From Heliocidaris tuberculata (Eukaryota; Echinodermata; Echinoidea; Camarodonta; Echinometridae), in contig CM046847.1 in assembly GCA_025618425.1 (NCBI GenBank), positions 8,049,033 to 8,113,032 on the forward strand: a stretch of 64,000 nucleotides of DNA. Reading direction: 5' to 3'. The notes under the pieces are model-generated. The model saw only the letters and a list, made by a program, of their open reading frames with translations. It had not been told where the DNA came from and made no database searches. Shown here in pieces: positions 1 through 37,100 of this stretch. A program made the position numbers and the translations under genes. Every line of letters starts with the position of its first letter. Position 1 is the stretch's first letter.

Positions 1-211
1 AATTCTTCCTAGTTTGTTGAAAACTTGTATGTATGGAGCTGTATGACATGTAGCTGATACTTTTTTCCCCAAAGTGTTAAGCATATCATTCCCATTATTT
101 TGGTCGGGAATAGAAATGAATTTGTCATCTTATTCAGGAGAATACTTTTTCATGAACTAATGTACATGTTTGGGTAGATCATGAAAGTAAATGAAATATT
201 GAATAGTGTGA

Positions 212-24610
<24,399 letters not shown>

Positions 24611-25522
24611 TCTATGAATGGATTAGCCCATACGTTCCATGCATCCCATTACCTGTATATAGACATTTATCTGTAGTAGGCTGCTCCATTTTTTCATATG
24701 GGTAGTTTTTATGAAATTAATTAAAAAATTGCTGTAGATATGAAAACTTGTTAATTTAGATGTTTCATAAAGCTTCAGACATTTTTCCAGTTAACTTTAT
24801 CTCGTTCACATTCACTTTATAACATGTAAATTGACACTCCATGCATTGATTGCAAAAGCTCAAAGACTTATTCAGATTCAAGTTTGGTGTCATATTTTTC
24901 TTCTGAAAGGTATAATCAAATAATGAATTTGCTGATTTGTAGGGGAACAACATACAATTTATAACGATAATGACGGCATTAGCATGCTGGAAACATTTTA
25001 ATCTCTGATGCGTGGATAGTTTGTGAAGTCAGGAAAGTGGGCAAAATATAATGGAAGTTTGGGCTTTTACATGTAGGACACAGTAATTCTAAAAATAAAA
25101 TCTGCTTTGACACTCAACCCATACAAAAATAAATATTCTTAAAGCAAATGTTAGGCGAATTTAAAGCAGAATGTTAATATTGTCCTGTGATGTACCAAGT
25201 GAAATTTGATAAGTATTCTTGTATTGTCATCTTAAATGTACTCATGTTACTCGATTTTATCCTAAATAGTCTGTACACGTAGAAACATTTTTTGGTTGTT
25301 GACAATTTCTTGGTTTGTATAGATTGATCCCTTTTCTGTGTAAATATAATTCCGTATTTCAAATTTGTGAAATAAGTTTTTGTAGTTTTCAAAACCATTG
25401 TTGTCTAAATTTATTATGTTGCTGTATGAAACAATTACTACAAGCATAGAGAAGGAAATTTTTGCAACAACATCAGATTGCATCAATAGAATTAGTTGGG
25501 GTTCGCAGATGGGAAAAATAAA
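24611..25522 (+). promoter_or_regulatory. SMC3: SMC3 3' untranslated region and candidate poly(A) signals
   Basis: AT-rich sequence follows the TAA stop at 24608-24610. Canonical AATAAA hexamers on the + strand occur at 25094-25099, 25128-25133 and 25517-25522. Any could end the transcript; without cDNA I cannot choose. No further ORF of note is present. Confidence 0.5.
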
Positions 25523-28500
25523 ATTATCACATGCAGGTAGGAATTAAATAGAATCTTTTTTGTGATTAAAACTAATTTGATAATATCTGGATAGTTGATG
25601 TCAAACTATTATGGATTAATTTACATGTTCAATCAGACCAAGATAAGATATGTATGTATTTTTAATGTTAATGTACAATAATTGCCAGTGTAATGCATCA
25701 AACATATTTATTGTTAAAAACAAGTATTCTCCCAGTGCTCTTGATATTAAACCAACAGTTTTTCACAAGTATGACTGGAAATGAAATATTGAAGTTTTTA
25801 TACAAATCTTGAGCTTTTGGACGGAATATGCCCTGGATCTATAAATGATAGATCTTGACTTACTTTCTTGATACTGCAATGGTGCTATGTTTGAGTAATG
25901 AAGGGCATCATCCTTCCTTAATTAGTGAAAGGGGGAAAAAAAAAATCCCATGCTAATGCTTTGAATCTATCTATCCACAATCACCATGAACGGATATTTA
26001 TTATATGTGATTTATCGTTCTTGGCTGGTGTCGGAAAATAGTTGACATTTAATTCAACTCACTCATCTCAATACAGCATTGAAATTCCATGTTTTGTAAT
26101 TGGTTGCTAACAAGGTTAGCCCTATTGGTATCCCATGAAAGATAGGAATTTTATAATGTTATACTGATCAAATTTCGTTCTTAAAATTGACAACACAAGT
26201 ATTTTTTTTTGTATAGCTGCATTCTTGGAAAATGTCTTTATAAAAAAAAAAAAATGCATGCTCAGAGACTGTCAAAGTCTGCGATCTGTTTTTAATGGCC
26301 CATTTGTATAAAAATGGTGATTTAGAATTTTTCAAGATTTTGCCAATTGAAGGATATCAAAGCTCATGTGCAGTTTTGGTAGCAAAAAGGAAACTGGTAA
26401 CAAACGTGTTAAATAAAGTCTCATGTTGTTCTCCTTGTGTAAAAAGCTATACGTATGAAATCATTTGGTATTCCAGTCATGATTTCCAATGAAATTTAGT
26501 GTAAATATCTGCGAGGAATGCTAGATAACGGCTGTACACTGCCCTACGCTGGGAGCCTTCCACCCTGACAGTTGCTTGCCCAGAGATACGTGGGTATATC
26601 TTACACTGTCCCCCCTAGGTTAATAGACGTGTGTACACGTTGTAGTACAATCTGCCGTTATAGTTTAGATCCCTGTCTCGGCATCTAAATTATTTTCTAT
26701 CTCTCACTTGTTTGATATTTAACTTGAGGAAAAAAAACTTCACAGCAGCTTAGTTATGCTAGTATCTTGCTATTTATCATCTCAAATCAAAGAAATCTGA
26801 CGAAAACTTTTTGTGGTCTTACCAAAACTGCACATTACCTTCAAATGCTCGTTTTCTTTTGAAGTACATGTATTCCTAGTGTCAAATGCCATATCGTAAC
26901 GTGTGAAGGTAGAGTGTGTGCAGAAATATTTGCTCTTTCTGCTCACTCACCTTGCAATTTTTTTCAAGGCTTTGAATTAAACTTTACTGAGCCAAATCTG
27001 GGTAATTATCCTGATGGACACACAAACAGAGAGTCATTGCCTTTTAAATGGCACAGACACATTTTGGTGTATTGAATAATTTACTTCTCATGATGACAAT
27101 ATCTCAATTTCACTTTTTATTCTAAGAGTTTTGTGTCTGTCCATAGAATATTTTAGTAAATTTTTTGGAAGGCTTTTCCTGGTAGTTGTATCAGAAATCT
27201 TGTATGGTTTTGTGTCATTTAATGTTGGTATGTTGCTATTAAATTGCAACATTTGTTTAATAAAAATCTTGGCTGTTTGTTTGTATTCATTTCAAGGTAT
27301 TACTTATGCTTGTGCTTCTAAGTATACAATAATGGAAAATAAATGGAAAATAATGGAAGTAGATTGCTTTTCTCTCATATACATTTTAAGAAGATTATTT
27401 TCATTTACTGGTACATTAAATTCACATTGTAGGGGTCAAATGAAATGGTCACAGCTTTTGAAGTGGTTATTACATGTCGTAATGCTTCAGCTAACATTAT
27501 ATCTTGTCTCAGTTTCTAATTCCCTCTCTCCCTCTCTTTCTCTCCTTTTTTAAATATTCTCATCCCAATTTTCCCTGTCCATCTCTTTCTTTCTCTCCTT
27601 GCACCCCCTCTCTCTCTCTCTCTCTCACTCTTTCAGATAATGCGCAGACAATATGCAAACAATAGAGAATACATGTACAGGAAAATCTTTTTAATACACC
27701 TTTTTTCCAACAAATAATCATGCACAATAAATACAACCGCAGAGAAAAAGACATTAAAAAATGTTAAATACAAAACACTTATATAGTGCTTGTCAACAGT
27801 TTAGGTACACCCTGGATTTTGTGACAAAGTTTTACATCAGTTTTTGAGTCGGTGTAATTACCCTTCTCTAGACTCAAAAGCATTTTTACAGGTTTAGGTA
27901 CTATAAAAAGATAATCTATATAATATGATGCTTAAATGTGTATTTTTCTAGCTCTGTTTTTACTTAGAAATTTAAACTGACAATAAAATGTCAAAAAGCA
28001 GCCTAATGATACTTGCTTTTAAACACACTTTTTGGTCCAATTTTTTTTTGGGGGAAAACTGACTCATACATTAAGTTTTTTTCTTCATAAAATTGGTTAA
28101 AACGGCCAAACGTGAAGAAGGGGCATTATTCCAAACAGTAGTCGGTATAAACAAGTCATTTAGGCTGATTATATGCAAGGAAAGTAGCTCATATCACATT
28201 GCTATCATGCCTATAGGGTTGATATGCCAAGTATATACTCAGTTGCACAGGCCGTATCGCATTCATACGTCAAATGGCATTCATGTCGGCCTACACATTA
28301 AAAAAAAAAAAAAAATGGATAGATCAAAGTTGAACATTTGTGTTTAGACTAAGCCTAAGAATGATTATCAGAATAATTATGAGAAATATATACATGTATA
28401 CAAGATAACACAGAGGGTATATTAATCGTAGTTATACGGCTTCATTCGATTTGAGTTAATTACATGTAATGTAGATGTATATGCCTTCATATAATATTTG

Positions 28501-28884
28501 AATAAGTTTTAAACTTGGACACTAAAACACATGACTAAAAAAACCTTGCATCTTATGCTGCACAAATCTTGGTCTAACATAGAAAAATAGATTCCACATT
28601 GTTGAGCATACTAGCCATATTTAATCTATAAGTAAGCTTAGCTATGAAATACAGTTCTTGTCGCAATAGATGTTATATTTTTCATTCGTATTACATTAAA
28701 AATCAGTTTGATTCTTAAACTGATTACACTGAATTCAACTGAATCTAAGCCTTTATACAAATTTGCACAATGTAGGAAAATGAAATCAAGAACGATATAG
28801 ATGTGTCTATTGAATATGCACTTACAAATAAACTACATGTATGAGGTATATCAAGGACTATACACGTTATAGTGGTGCAAGGTA
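25523..28884. other. Intergenic region between convergent genes
   Basis: AT-rich sequence with no ORF I can support. It contains a degenerate piggyBac-like MITE (about 26150-27015), a CT-rich patch at 27525-27630 and short oligo-A/T runs. An unexplained GC-richer patch at about 26520-26690 is flanked by related ATAACGGC / GCCGTTAT motifs and appears to interrupt the MITE. Confidence 0.6.
26150..27015 (+). mobile_element. piggyBac-like MITE, degenerate interrupted copy
   Basis: The left half (26155-26400) matches copy A: TGATCAAATTTCGTTCTTAA, AATGTCTTT and TTTTGCCAATTGAAGGATAT. The right half resumes near 26850 (AGTGTCAAATGCCATATCGT, CAGAAATATTTGCTCTTTCT, ACTGAGCCAAAT) and ends near 27015. 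About 450 bp of unrelated sequence separates the halves. It is an old copy compared with 4501-4917. Confidence 0.5.
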
Positions 28885-29462
28885 AAAATGTCAAGAGGTA
28901 AAATATTGAAGGTAAAATGCTACAGGTAAATTGTCAGGGGCAAAAATGACAGGCTAAAATGTCCAAGGTATAAAAACGTCAGAGGTGAAATGTCAGGGGT
29001 AAAAATGTCAGAGGTACATATTACAGAGGTAAAAATGTCAGAGGAAAAACGGCAGAGGTAAACTGTCAGAGGTAAAATGTCAAGCGTAAAAAATAATGTC
29101 AGAGGAATGTCAAGGGTAAAAATGTCAGGGGTAAAAATGTCAGAGGTAGAATGTCAGAGGTAAAAATGTCAGAGGTAAAAATGTCAGAAGTAAAAATGGC
29201 AGAGGTAAACTGTCAGAGGTAAAATGTCAAGAGTAAAAAATAACGTCAGAGGAATGTCAAAGGTAAAAATGTCAGAGGTAGAATGTCAGAGGTAAAAATG
29301 TCAGAGGTAAAAATGTCAGAAGTAAAAACGGCAGAGGTAAACTGTCAGAGGTAAAATGTCAAGCGTAAAAAATAATGTCAGAGGAATGTCAAGGGTAAAA
29401 ATGTCAGAGGTAGAATGTCAGAGGTAAAAATGTCAGAGGGAGAATGTCAGAGGTAAAAATAT
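28885..29462 (+). repeat. Satellite of about 15-bp AGGTAAAAATGTCAG units with higher-order repeats
   Basis: Some 38 imperfect monomers run head to tail. A variant block (GGCAGAGGTAAACTGTCAG plus a CAAGMGTAAAAAATAAYGTC unit) recurs at 29051, 29198 and 29330, giving higher-order spacings of 147 and 132 bp that differ by one monomer. It is non-coding in all frames. Confidence 0.9.
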
Positions 29463-30768
29463 CGGTTTAAATATCAAGTACCTCGGAAATCTGCTTACCA
29501 AAATCGGTAAAAAATTCTTTTACTGATTTTGAAAATAAACTTATTCTTACTATTAAAACAACTGCAGACCATAATGGCATTTTATTGCCTGATATATAAA
29601 GTTGTCATAAAGTTGTTGTTACTGGCATGAGTTGCAATTAACGCCCTCTGCGGCAGAAAACTGAGATTGTAAAAAAAAAAGAGGAATTTTGTGGCTTGTG
29701 GGACATGGATGTTTTACCAGTTTTCAACCTTACTCTCTCTTCTCGAAGTAACTTTTAAGGTCTCTTTAAAGCTCTCACAAGCTTTTGTTTGGATTCACTC
29801 ATACTCATACATGTAGTTCATGTGTTCATCCTCCATCGATGGGTGCTTGCGTGCACATTATGTTCATCATGACAGTAATAAAGGAGTCAAAACTTTCAGC
29901 CAATCGTGTTGCACGTGTATTATAAATATAATACATAGGATGCATACAGTTGTGACTAAAATGAATACGGTATGTGATGGATTGTGCATGCACCGTCGAC
30001 GTCGCGATCGATATATAGTGGTGAGTGATCATGAAGTATAAACTGTGCAATGAATTGGTGAAGTGAGCTGAGATGACAAGAATATTATTGAAGAACAGAG
30101 AACGTGTTTGGAACTAGTGAGCATAAAGGCATTAAAGCAATGAATAAGACAAAAGAGACCCAAGCTACAAATTCATAAGATTAAGAATTAGGCAGCAACT
30201 TGGCAATAACAGTTGTCATTAGGCCTAACCGTACATATACTCGTGTATTATTCGTGTAATATTTGTTTTCACATTAAAAAAAATATTAATTAATTGCCAT
30301 TGTATAGACCAATTTGGTTTCCATGTTTTCTGGAAGCAGTTGGTTCCACCATAGCTGGGGCCATCTAAGAGCATAACAATGGATGATTAAATCTTATGGT
30401 ACCAGACAGGTGCATGGCCGTCCCTGGACTAAAGCAGGGATATTTAAACTATTATTTATTAGTATACTTAATGCCCCCCCCCCCCCCCCAGAAATGCCGG
30501 ATGATCTCTTCCATGTTCAGCTCTCCGAATTGGTGTATATTAGTATGACAACGGAGTTGATCAAAATTGGTAATACATGTAGTTTGCTTAATTTTTAATA
30601 TTACTATTCTGTCGACAGATTAGGTCCGACCAAAAGCCTGCTCAGAATAAAATTAGTTGGAATTTTACAATCTTGTTTTAAATACGTGTATAATGAAAAC
30701 ATTTACTTTTCAGGTAACAATGTCTTTTTCATTGCGATACAAGGCATTGAGGATACACAGCACACAGT
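29463..30768. other. Downstream flank of the minus-strand gene
   Basis: No ORF of note. Minus-strand AATAAA (plus-strand tttatt at 30455-30460) lies about 310 bp past the stop codon and is a candidate poly(A) signal. A short poly-C run is at 30476-30490. Confidence 0.5.
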
Positions 30769-32977
30769 CTACATGGGGTAGCCCAAAACTTCACATCTCA
30801 GTGCGATTTCGCCTGACTGTGGGTAGGTAATAGGATGAATGCGGACCAGTCTGGCGACAACAGGCATAGACAGCAGAGATGTGACCTGCGTTGACTGGTC
30901 GTAGTTGGCGGGAAACACCTAAAGGACAAAATCGAAAGCAGGCGTTTAGTAAAGAGCCGACTGTTATTAAGCCCGGCCCATGCGAGACGTCATTTCGATC
31001 GCGTCAGTACCTGCGCTAATCGAGCCTGTGAAAGCAATTAATCCATACGCCAGTTATTGAAAGTATTTTTTTGCATTGTTCATTTTGCAATCACGTTTTA
31101 TTGAGATATCATTCTTCATGACGCGCAAAGGACCGTACCCAGTCACTGACGCGGTCTTAACGTCAGCAAACGACGCCTCGTTCGAGCCGAGATGAAAACT
31201 ATGGAATAGAAGAAGGAATAAAAACGACACAATATTCCTTAATTATTATTAGAGTTTATTAACAATCTGATAAGTTTAGAGATGCATTTAACAGGTTTTA
31301 CACCGAATTGTATATTGCCTATAAGAAATGGCCTTCTGGCTATGAGACCAAAAATCTACTGGACAGAAATCGGTCTCGGCACTCTCGTGGACCTCCGCAT
31401 TGTATCCAAAATAGGATGGAGCCGGCATACAGACAATCTACCCCGCTCCAGGTTGGCAGGTTGCAGGTAATTGCATTCCTCCCCCAGTTAATCAATTTCT
31501 GGATACGCCACAAGCGATAAACCAGGTCGAAAGACCCAGCATACCAAAATAATGCTTTCCTTTGCCTTACCCTATTTGATCCACACTCTTCCCATTCTTC
31601 CCAATCGACGTCATTCTTGGAGAACGAGAGAGAGAAAGATGTTGTCCAGTGATAATCTGTTGATTTATCACTATCACGTCCCTGTGTGATTACTCCTGTC
31701 ACGCGATGATCAATCCCAAGGTCAATCTAAAATTTGACATTAAAAGAAGAACAAGAGAAGAAGAAGAAGAAGAAGAAGAAGAAGAAGAAGAAGAAGAAGA
31801 AGAAGAAGAAGAAGAAGAAGAAGAAGAAGAAGAAGAAGAAGAAGAAGAAGAAGAAGAAGAAGAAGAAGAAGAAGAAGAAGAAGAAGAAGAAGAAGAAGAA
31901 GAAGAAGAAGAAGAAGAAGAAGAAGAAGAAGAAGAAGAAGAAGAAGAAGAAGAAGAAGAAGAAGAAGAAAGTAGAAGAAAAAAGAGGAAGAAGAAGAAAA
32001 AGAAGAAGAAGAAGAGATAGGAGAAGAAAAAGAAGAAAAAGAAGTAGGAGAAGAAGGAGAAGCTTATTTATATTTACTAAAATTTCTAGTATACCAACTC
32101 CTGAGAAAAAAAAGGGAAATGGAGAGAGAATTCCGTCTTCAATTATTTGAATGGGTGTATTACAGACGATGACTATTGACAATAACCATATCCGAAGTCA
32201 TGCGACTAGCTCTATAATATATAGCGGCATAGCGCCCAAAATCCATGGAGTCAACGCACAGCACGCCGAGACAGAAAAAAATCTCACGTCTTCTCATCTC
32301 ATTGCAAGCAAAATAATTTGTGACGTCAGAAAAATAGTTCTTATCCCATCGACTGCTTATATAAGTAAGACAACAATAACTAATTAAAAAATAAATATAA
32401 TAATAATAACTATTTGCTTCCTGCACATAAGCAACTTTGCTGACACTATCTTTCTCTCCAAAAAAGAGTGAATTTTCACTATATTTTCACTCCCCCGGGA
32501 GTGACGTCAGTGATCACTTATTTAGGAGTGAATATCGAGTGACTATCGAGTGCTCTCGATGAGAAAAAAATGAGAACTGTCTATACAGAAAACTAGGATA
32601 CGATGAACTGGGATAAAGAGAGGTAAGATATACTTTCAACCACGGGTTTGAATCATTCATGTTTGGCAGCCATGCTCCAGGTGTAACGCCCAGGATCATC
32701 TCCAGATTCAAGCGAGCATAGAAAGCCCCTTGGTTAGGGTCGAAGAGTGATGATGCAGTGATACTGCTATCTTCAATCCTCCCATCCTCCACTCCTAGTT
32801 TCTCTCCATGCAACAAAACACATCCTCCCGTTTGGCCATATCCATCGCCTAATTCAATGGGAAAAAGTAAGTAGTGGAGGAAATGGTGACAATACCTATA
32901 AAGAATGAATACTGTCGGATTTTAGATGAAAGAGGTGGATACGTTCACTTTTACATCCCCATATCCCCCACCCTCTC

Positions 32978-33021
<44 letters not shown>

Positions 33022-34091
33022 CACGCACCCACGCGCACACGCATCCCCCTACAACACACATTTTCCCCAATGGTCTTTACTTCGATTCCATTCAATGATT
33101 ATACATGAATCACAAGTCAACATTTCAATGAAAGTATATAACAAATAAAGCACATTAAAATGTAAAATCTTCTATAAATGAATAACTGAAATTCAAAACT
33201 ATACAGAAAGCATTGAATGAAATCTTTTCACACACACACACACACACACACACCCACACACACAGTCTCTCTCTCTATCACTCACTCATGTATATCGCCC
33301 TCAATCCTTCTGTTTTCATACAACTTCTCCCATTTAACAAAATAAATGCTTGTCTAACTTGTTCCTTTTCATAGCTATCGGCTTTTCTTCATCTCATTGT
33401 TCTACTATCCTTTGAAAAAAATCCTCCTGAGTAGGAACTACACCCCCTTGACCTGAAAATAATGTATTTTATTAAAAAGATTACTGTATTACAAATTTTG
33501 ATTTCAAGGTCTTTTGCAGTAATCCCCACATACATGACATAGGCTATATATCTTTTCACTCAGCATTTTGGAGCTTTACCACCCTCACGCACACTTTGTG
33601 TTTCTGTCCATTTTATTTCTTTCCCTTTTCACATAATCACATACAAATTATATCATACATTGAACAAATTATATCATGCATTGAACGCAAAGTATACAAG
33701 TAAATCATGTAAATGGACTTAAAAGTCTCAAAGGTAAGATGTGCTTCATCAAACTAAGAAAACGAAAGCAGGGATAGGCACCTAATCACACACAAATCAT
33801 ATCATACATTAAACAAAATGTAAGCATGTACATGTACATCATCCAATTGGATTTAAAAGTCTTAAGATGTGCTTCATCCCAATTTGAAGAAAAACACAGT
33901 CAGGGGAAAAGGCACCTATACCCAAGAACGAACTTACATTCAACAAAAAAAGTATTCTTTTATTCATTTCTTTTCAGTGAAATTAACAGATATACACAAA
34001 TAGAAACATTACATTCTTGATCGGTGAAAAGGGAAAGATTTTATCCACATCCCCCTCCTCCCCCCAACCCCCTCCCCCACCCTTCACCCCC

Positions 34092-34138
<47 letters not shown>

Positions 34139-37100
34139 TTTTTTGTTTTTCAGTAATCTTTATTATATATAACATAACATTCGTCTTGAATGTATACAAC
34201 AAATAACACTCGATAAAATCATTGAAACAAGGCATATACAACAAAAATATCATTGAATGAAATATAATCATTAAAAAAGAAAAAAAAAGACGAAGACAAT
34301 GAATATCAGACTGTATAACATAATTCATTCTTACTCTAGACTCCTTATTCTACCTACTTCCCTCCCCCCCCCCCCCCCCCCCCTCGTCCCCCTACTTAAC
34401 CCATATCACAGCATACAAACACCCCACCATCCACACAACACGCATACACACACACACACAAAAAAAAAAAACACCCATACGCATCCACCTATTCATACTA
34501 CATCGTCTCAGGTTCCCCCCTCCAGTCCACATACCTGACTTGAATATTTTTTATGTGTTCCCATTTTCGTAAATGCAAATGCAGTCTACCTGCTTTTGAC
34601 GCTAGAGTTTTTTCATCCTCTATAAATTCCGAAATAATTTTTACTATCTTTTCTCTGGTTGGCAAGTTATTTTCTGACCTAGATTTGAAAATAGTATATT
34701 TCAACAAAATCATCAGACTATTTACACACTTAGATCTATCAGAATTACCCGTGATTCCCAAAAATATTTCTTGCCAATTCATATTTTTCAATTCAGCTAT
34801 ATCAAAATGTTCAATCACAAATTTCCATATCTGTTTAACCTTGTCACACTGCCAAAATAAATGCGAATATGTCTCTGGTTCAAGTTGACAAAAGGAGCAT
34901 AGGTTATCAGCTACAAAACCAAATTTCATAAGCTGTTCTTTGGTATATACGACCCCGTGTACTAACATAAACTGAAATTCCCTGCATTTCCAAATCAGAG
35001 TTGAACTTCTCGGTCTGACAAATATTTCCCTCAATTCCTTATCCGTAAAATCAAAGTTGTTGTGACCATCCCTTATCTGTATACTATAAGTGTCTTGCAA
35101 CTCTTTGACAAAATGTTCATAAATTCTCCTAGATTTTATGTATTGAAAATTAGATTTCTGCTCAAAAATATTCAAGATTATATTAAAATTTGTTAAATCA
35201 ACTTGCTGAAATCTGTCTATGGCTTCAGTATCCTTCCAATTCATTGGTATAGCACTAATTATATCGTTTATCTTAAGCAAACCGTCTCCGTTAATACCAA
35301 GACTTTGAAAGTATGCCACCGGCTTCACATGTCCATTATCGTAAATATCTGTTAGCTGGCATATGCCACTATCATATAAATCACTATAAAAAAACGTTTT
35401 ATCTCTTATACGTATATTTCTATTATTAAATATTACTGGATTTATAACATCACTTTCAACATTCCTGCATTTTTCCATATCCTGCCAAACTTTTATCATT
35501 TCCAAATAAAATGGTGGAGCACCCAATCTCAAAAAGGACGAATCAAAATCAAAATCAAAATCAAAATCACATTTAAAAACAAATCTTCCCCCAACTGATC
35601 TAAAGCAGTAATCAAAATACAATTTCCACCCTGCATTCTTTTCTCCATATAATAAGCGTTTTAACCACATAATACGTTGTGTCTTGACAAACAGCTTGAA
35701 ATTTGTCATTTTTAAGCCACCATTTACATAATCCTGATACATTATTTTTCTTTTTATTCGGTCTTTTCCACGCCACAGAAATTCAAAAGTAATCTTTTCT
35801 ACTTCAGAAAATATCCACTGAGGAACCACTATGAGTGACGAAACATAATTAAGTTTTGATAATGCATATGTTTTGATCAGGTGTATTTTCCCCATAAGTG
35901 TTAAATCCCGTTCTTTCCACCACCCTAAAAGCCTTTTAATTTTACTTAATATCTCTTTATAATTCAAATCCTCTTTTTTTCTAACATTCATGGAAAAATA
36001 AACACCCAAAATTTTAACTTCCTGAACAAGGTTGCCAAACAAGGCTATATCCGGTCTATCACAATTCTTACCCATCCACATAAAATTAGTCTTTCCTTTG
36101 TTAACTTTGAGACCACTAATTTTCTCGAATTCTTCAAAAATAATCTGTAACCTATCAATCGAGGGTTTGTCTTGTACAAATAAAGAAATATCATCTGCAT
36201 AAAGTATTTGTCTAATCTCATTTTTCCCAAATTGAATTCCTTTAATGTTATTGTCTTTCCTTATTACCTGCGCAAGTGTTTCTATGGCTAACAAAAACAG
36301 ATAGGGAGATAATGGATCACCCTGTCTGACCCCCCGTTTGATATCAAAGTACCCAGTCGAACGCCCACCGTTCATTACACAACTGCTTATATCCGTATAT
36401 AACACCTTAATCCAAGATCGGAAAGAATCGCCAAACCCAAACAAATCCAGAACTTTGGACAGAAAATTGTGAGCTACAGAATCGAATGCCTTTTCAAAAT
36501 CCACTGTGACCAAAAAACCATTTGTTTGATTTAAAGAATGAAATAGCATATCATCTATTAACCTAACAGCTTCTCCAATATTTCTATCTTCTATATAACC
36601 TACTTGATCATAATGAATTATTTCACCTAATACCTTTTTTATTCTTTTTGCTAATACCTTAGATAAAATCTTGTAATCCACATTCAACAGCGTAATCGGT
36701 CTATAATTTTGAATGTACATTGTATCTTTACCCTCCTTCTCTATTAATGTAATAACGCCTTGCTTTTGTGACGTCGATAATTCCCCCCTGTTATAAGTTT
36801 CATTCAATGTTTCAACTAATATATCCCCTAAAGTAGGCCAAAAGGTTAAATAAAATTCTACGGTAAAACCGTCGTTTCCCGGAGATTTATTGGATTTCAT
36901 TTCTTTTAACACATTATAACATTCATTCTTAGTCACTTTACCTTCACATATATACTTATTCTCTTTACTTAATTTTGGGAGATTAATAAAAAATAACGAA
37001 TTTTCATCCAAAATTAAATCTTTATTAGAGTACAATTTTTCATAAAATGATTTAATAATCTTCAATATTTCGTTATCATTTTTAATTTTTTCCCGATCTT

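Larger units (their letters stand above)
30769..32848 (-). other. Second F5/8-type-C (discoidin) domain, three exons and stop
   Basis: Exons 32848-32634, 31726-31571 and 30918-30769. Landmarks: GVEDGRIEDSSITASSLFDP, GAFYARLN, GAWLPNMNDSNPWLKIDLG, VTGVITQGRDS, WTTSFSLSFSKNDVDWEEW, VFPANYDQSTQV, VARLVRIHPITY and GEIALRCEVLGYP, then TAG. It is closer to the F5/8C consensus than the first domain. It shares the VFP boundary intron with domain 1 but has one extra intron after NPWLK. Confidence 0.87.

Noticed and set aside
27131..27553. 140-codon plus-strand ORF downstream of SMC3
   Set aside because: Phe/Leu-rich composition from AT-rich sequence, ending in CT repeats; no domain and no splice context.
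28885..29462. CRISPR-like array
   Set aside because: The repeats are contiguous 15-bp monomers without unique spacers, and the DNA is eukaryotic; it is a satellite.
31706..32182. Long poly-Glu, poly-Lys and poly-Phe reading frames
   Set aside because: They come entirely from the (GAA)n microsatellite and do not carry codon or domain signal outside it.
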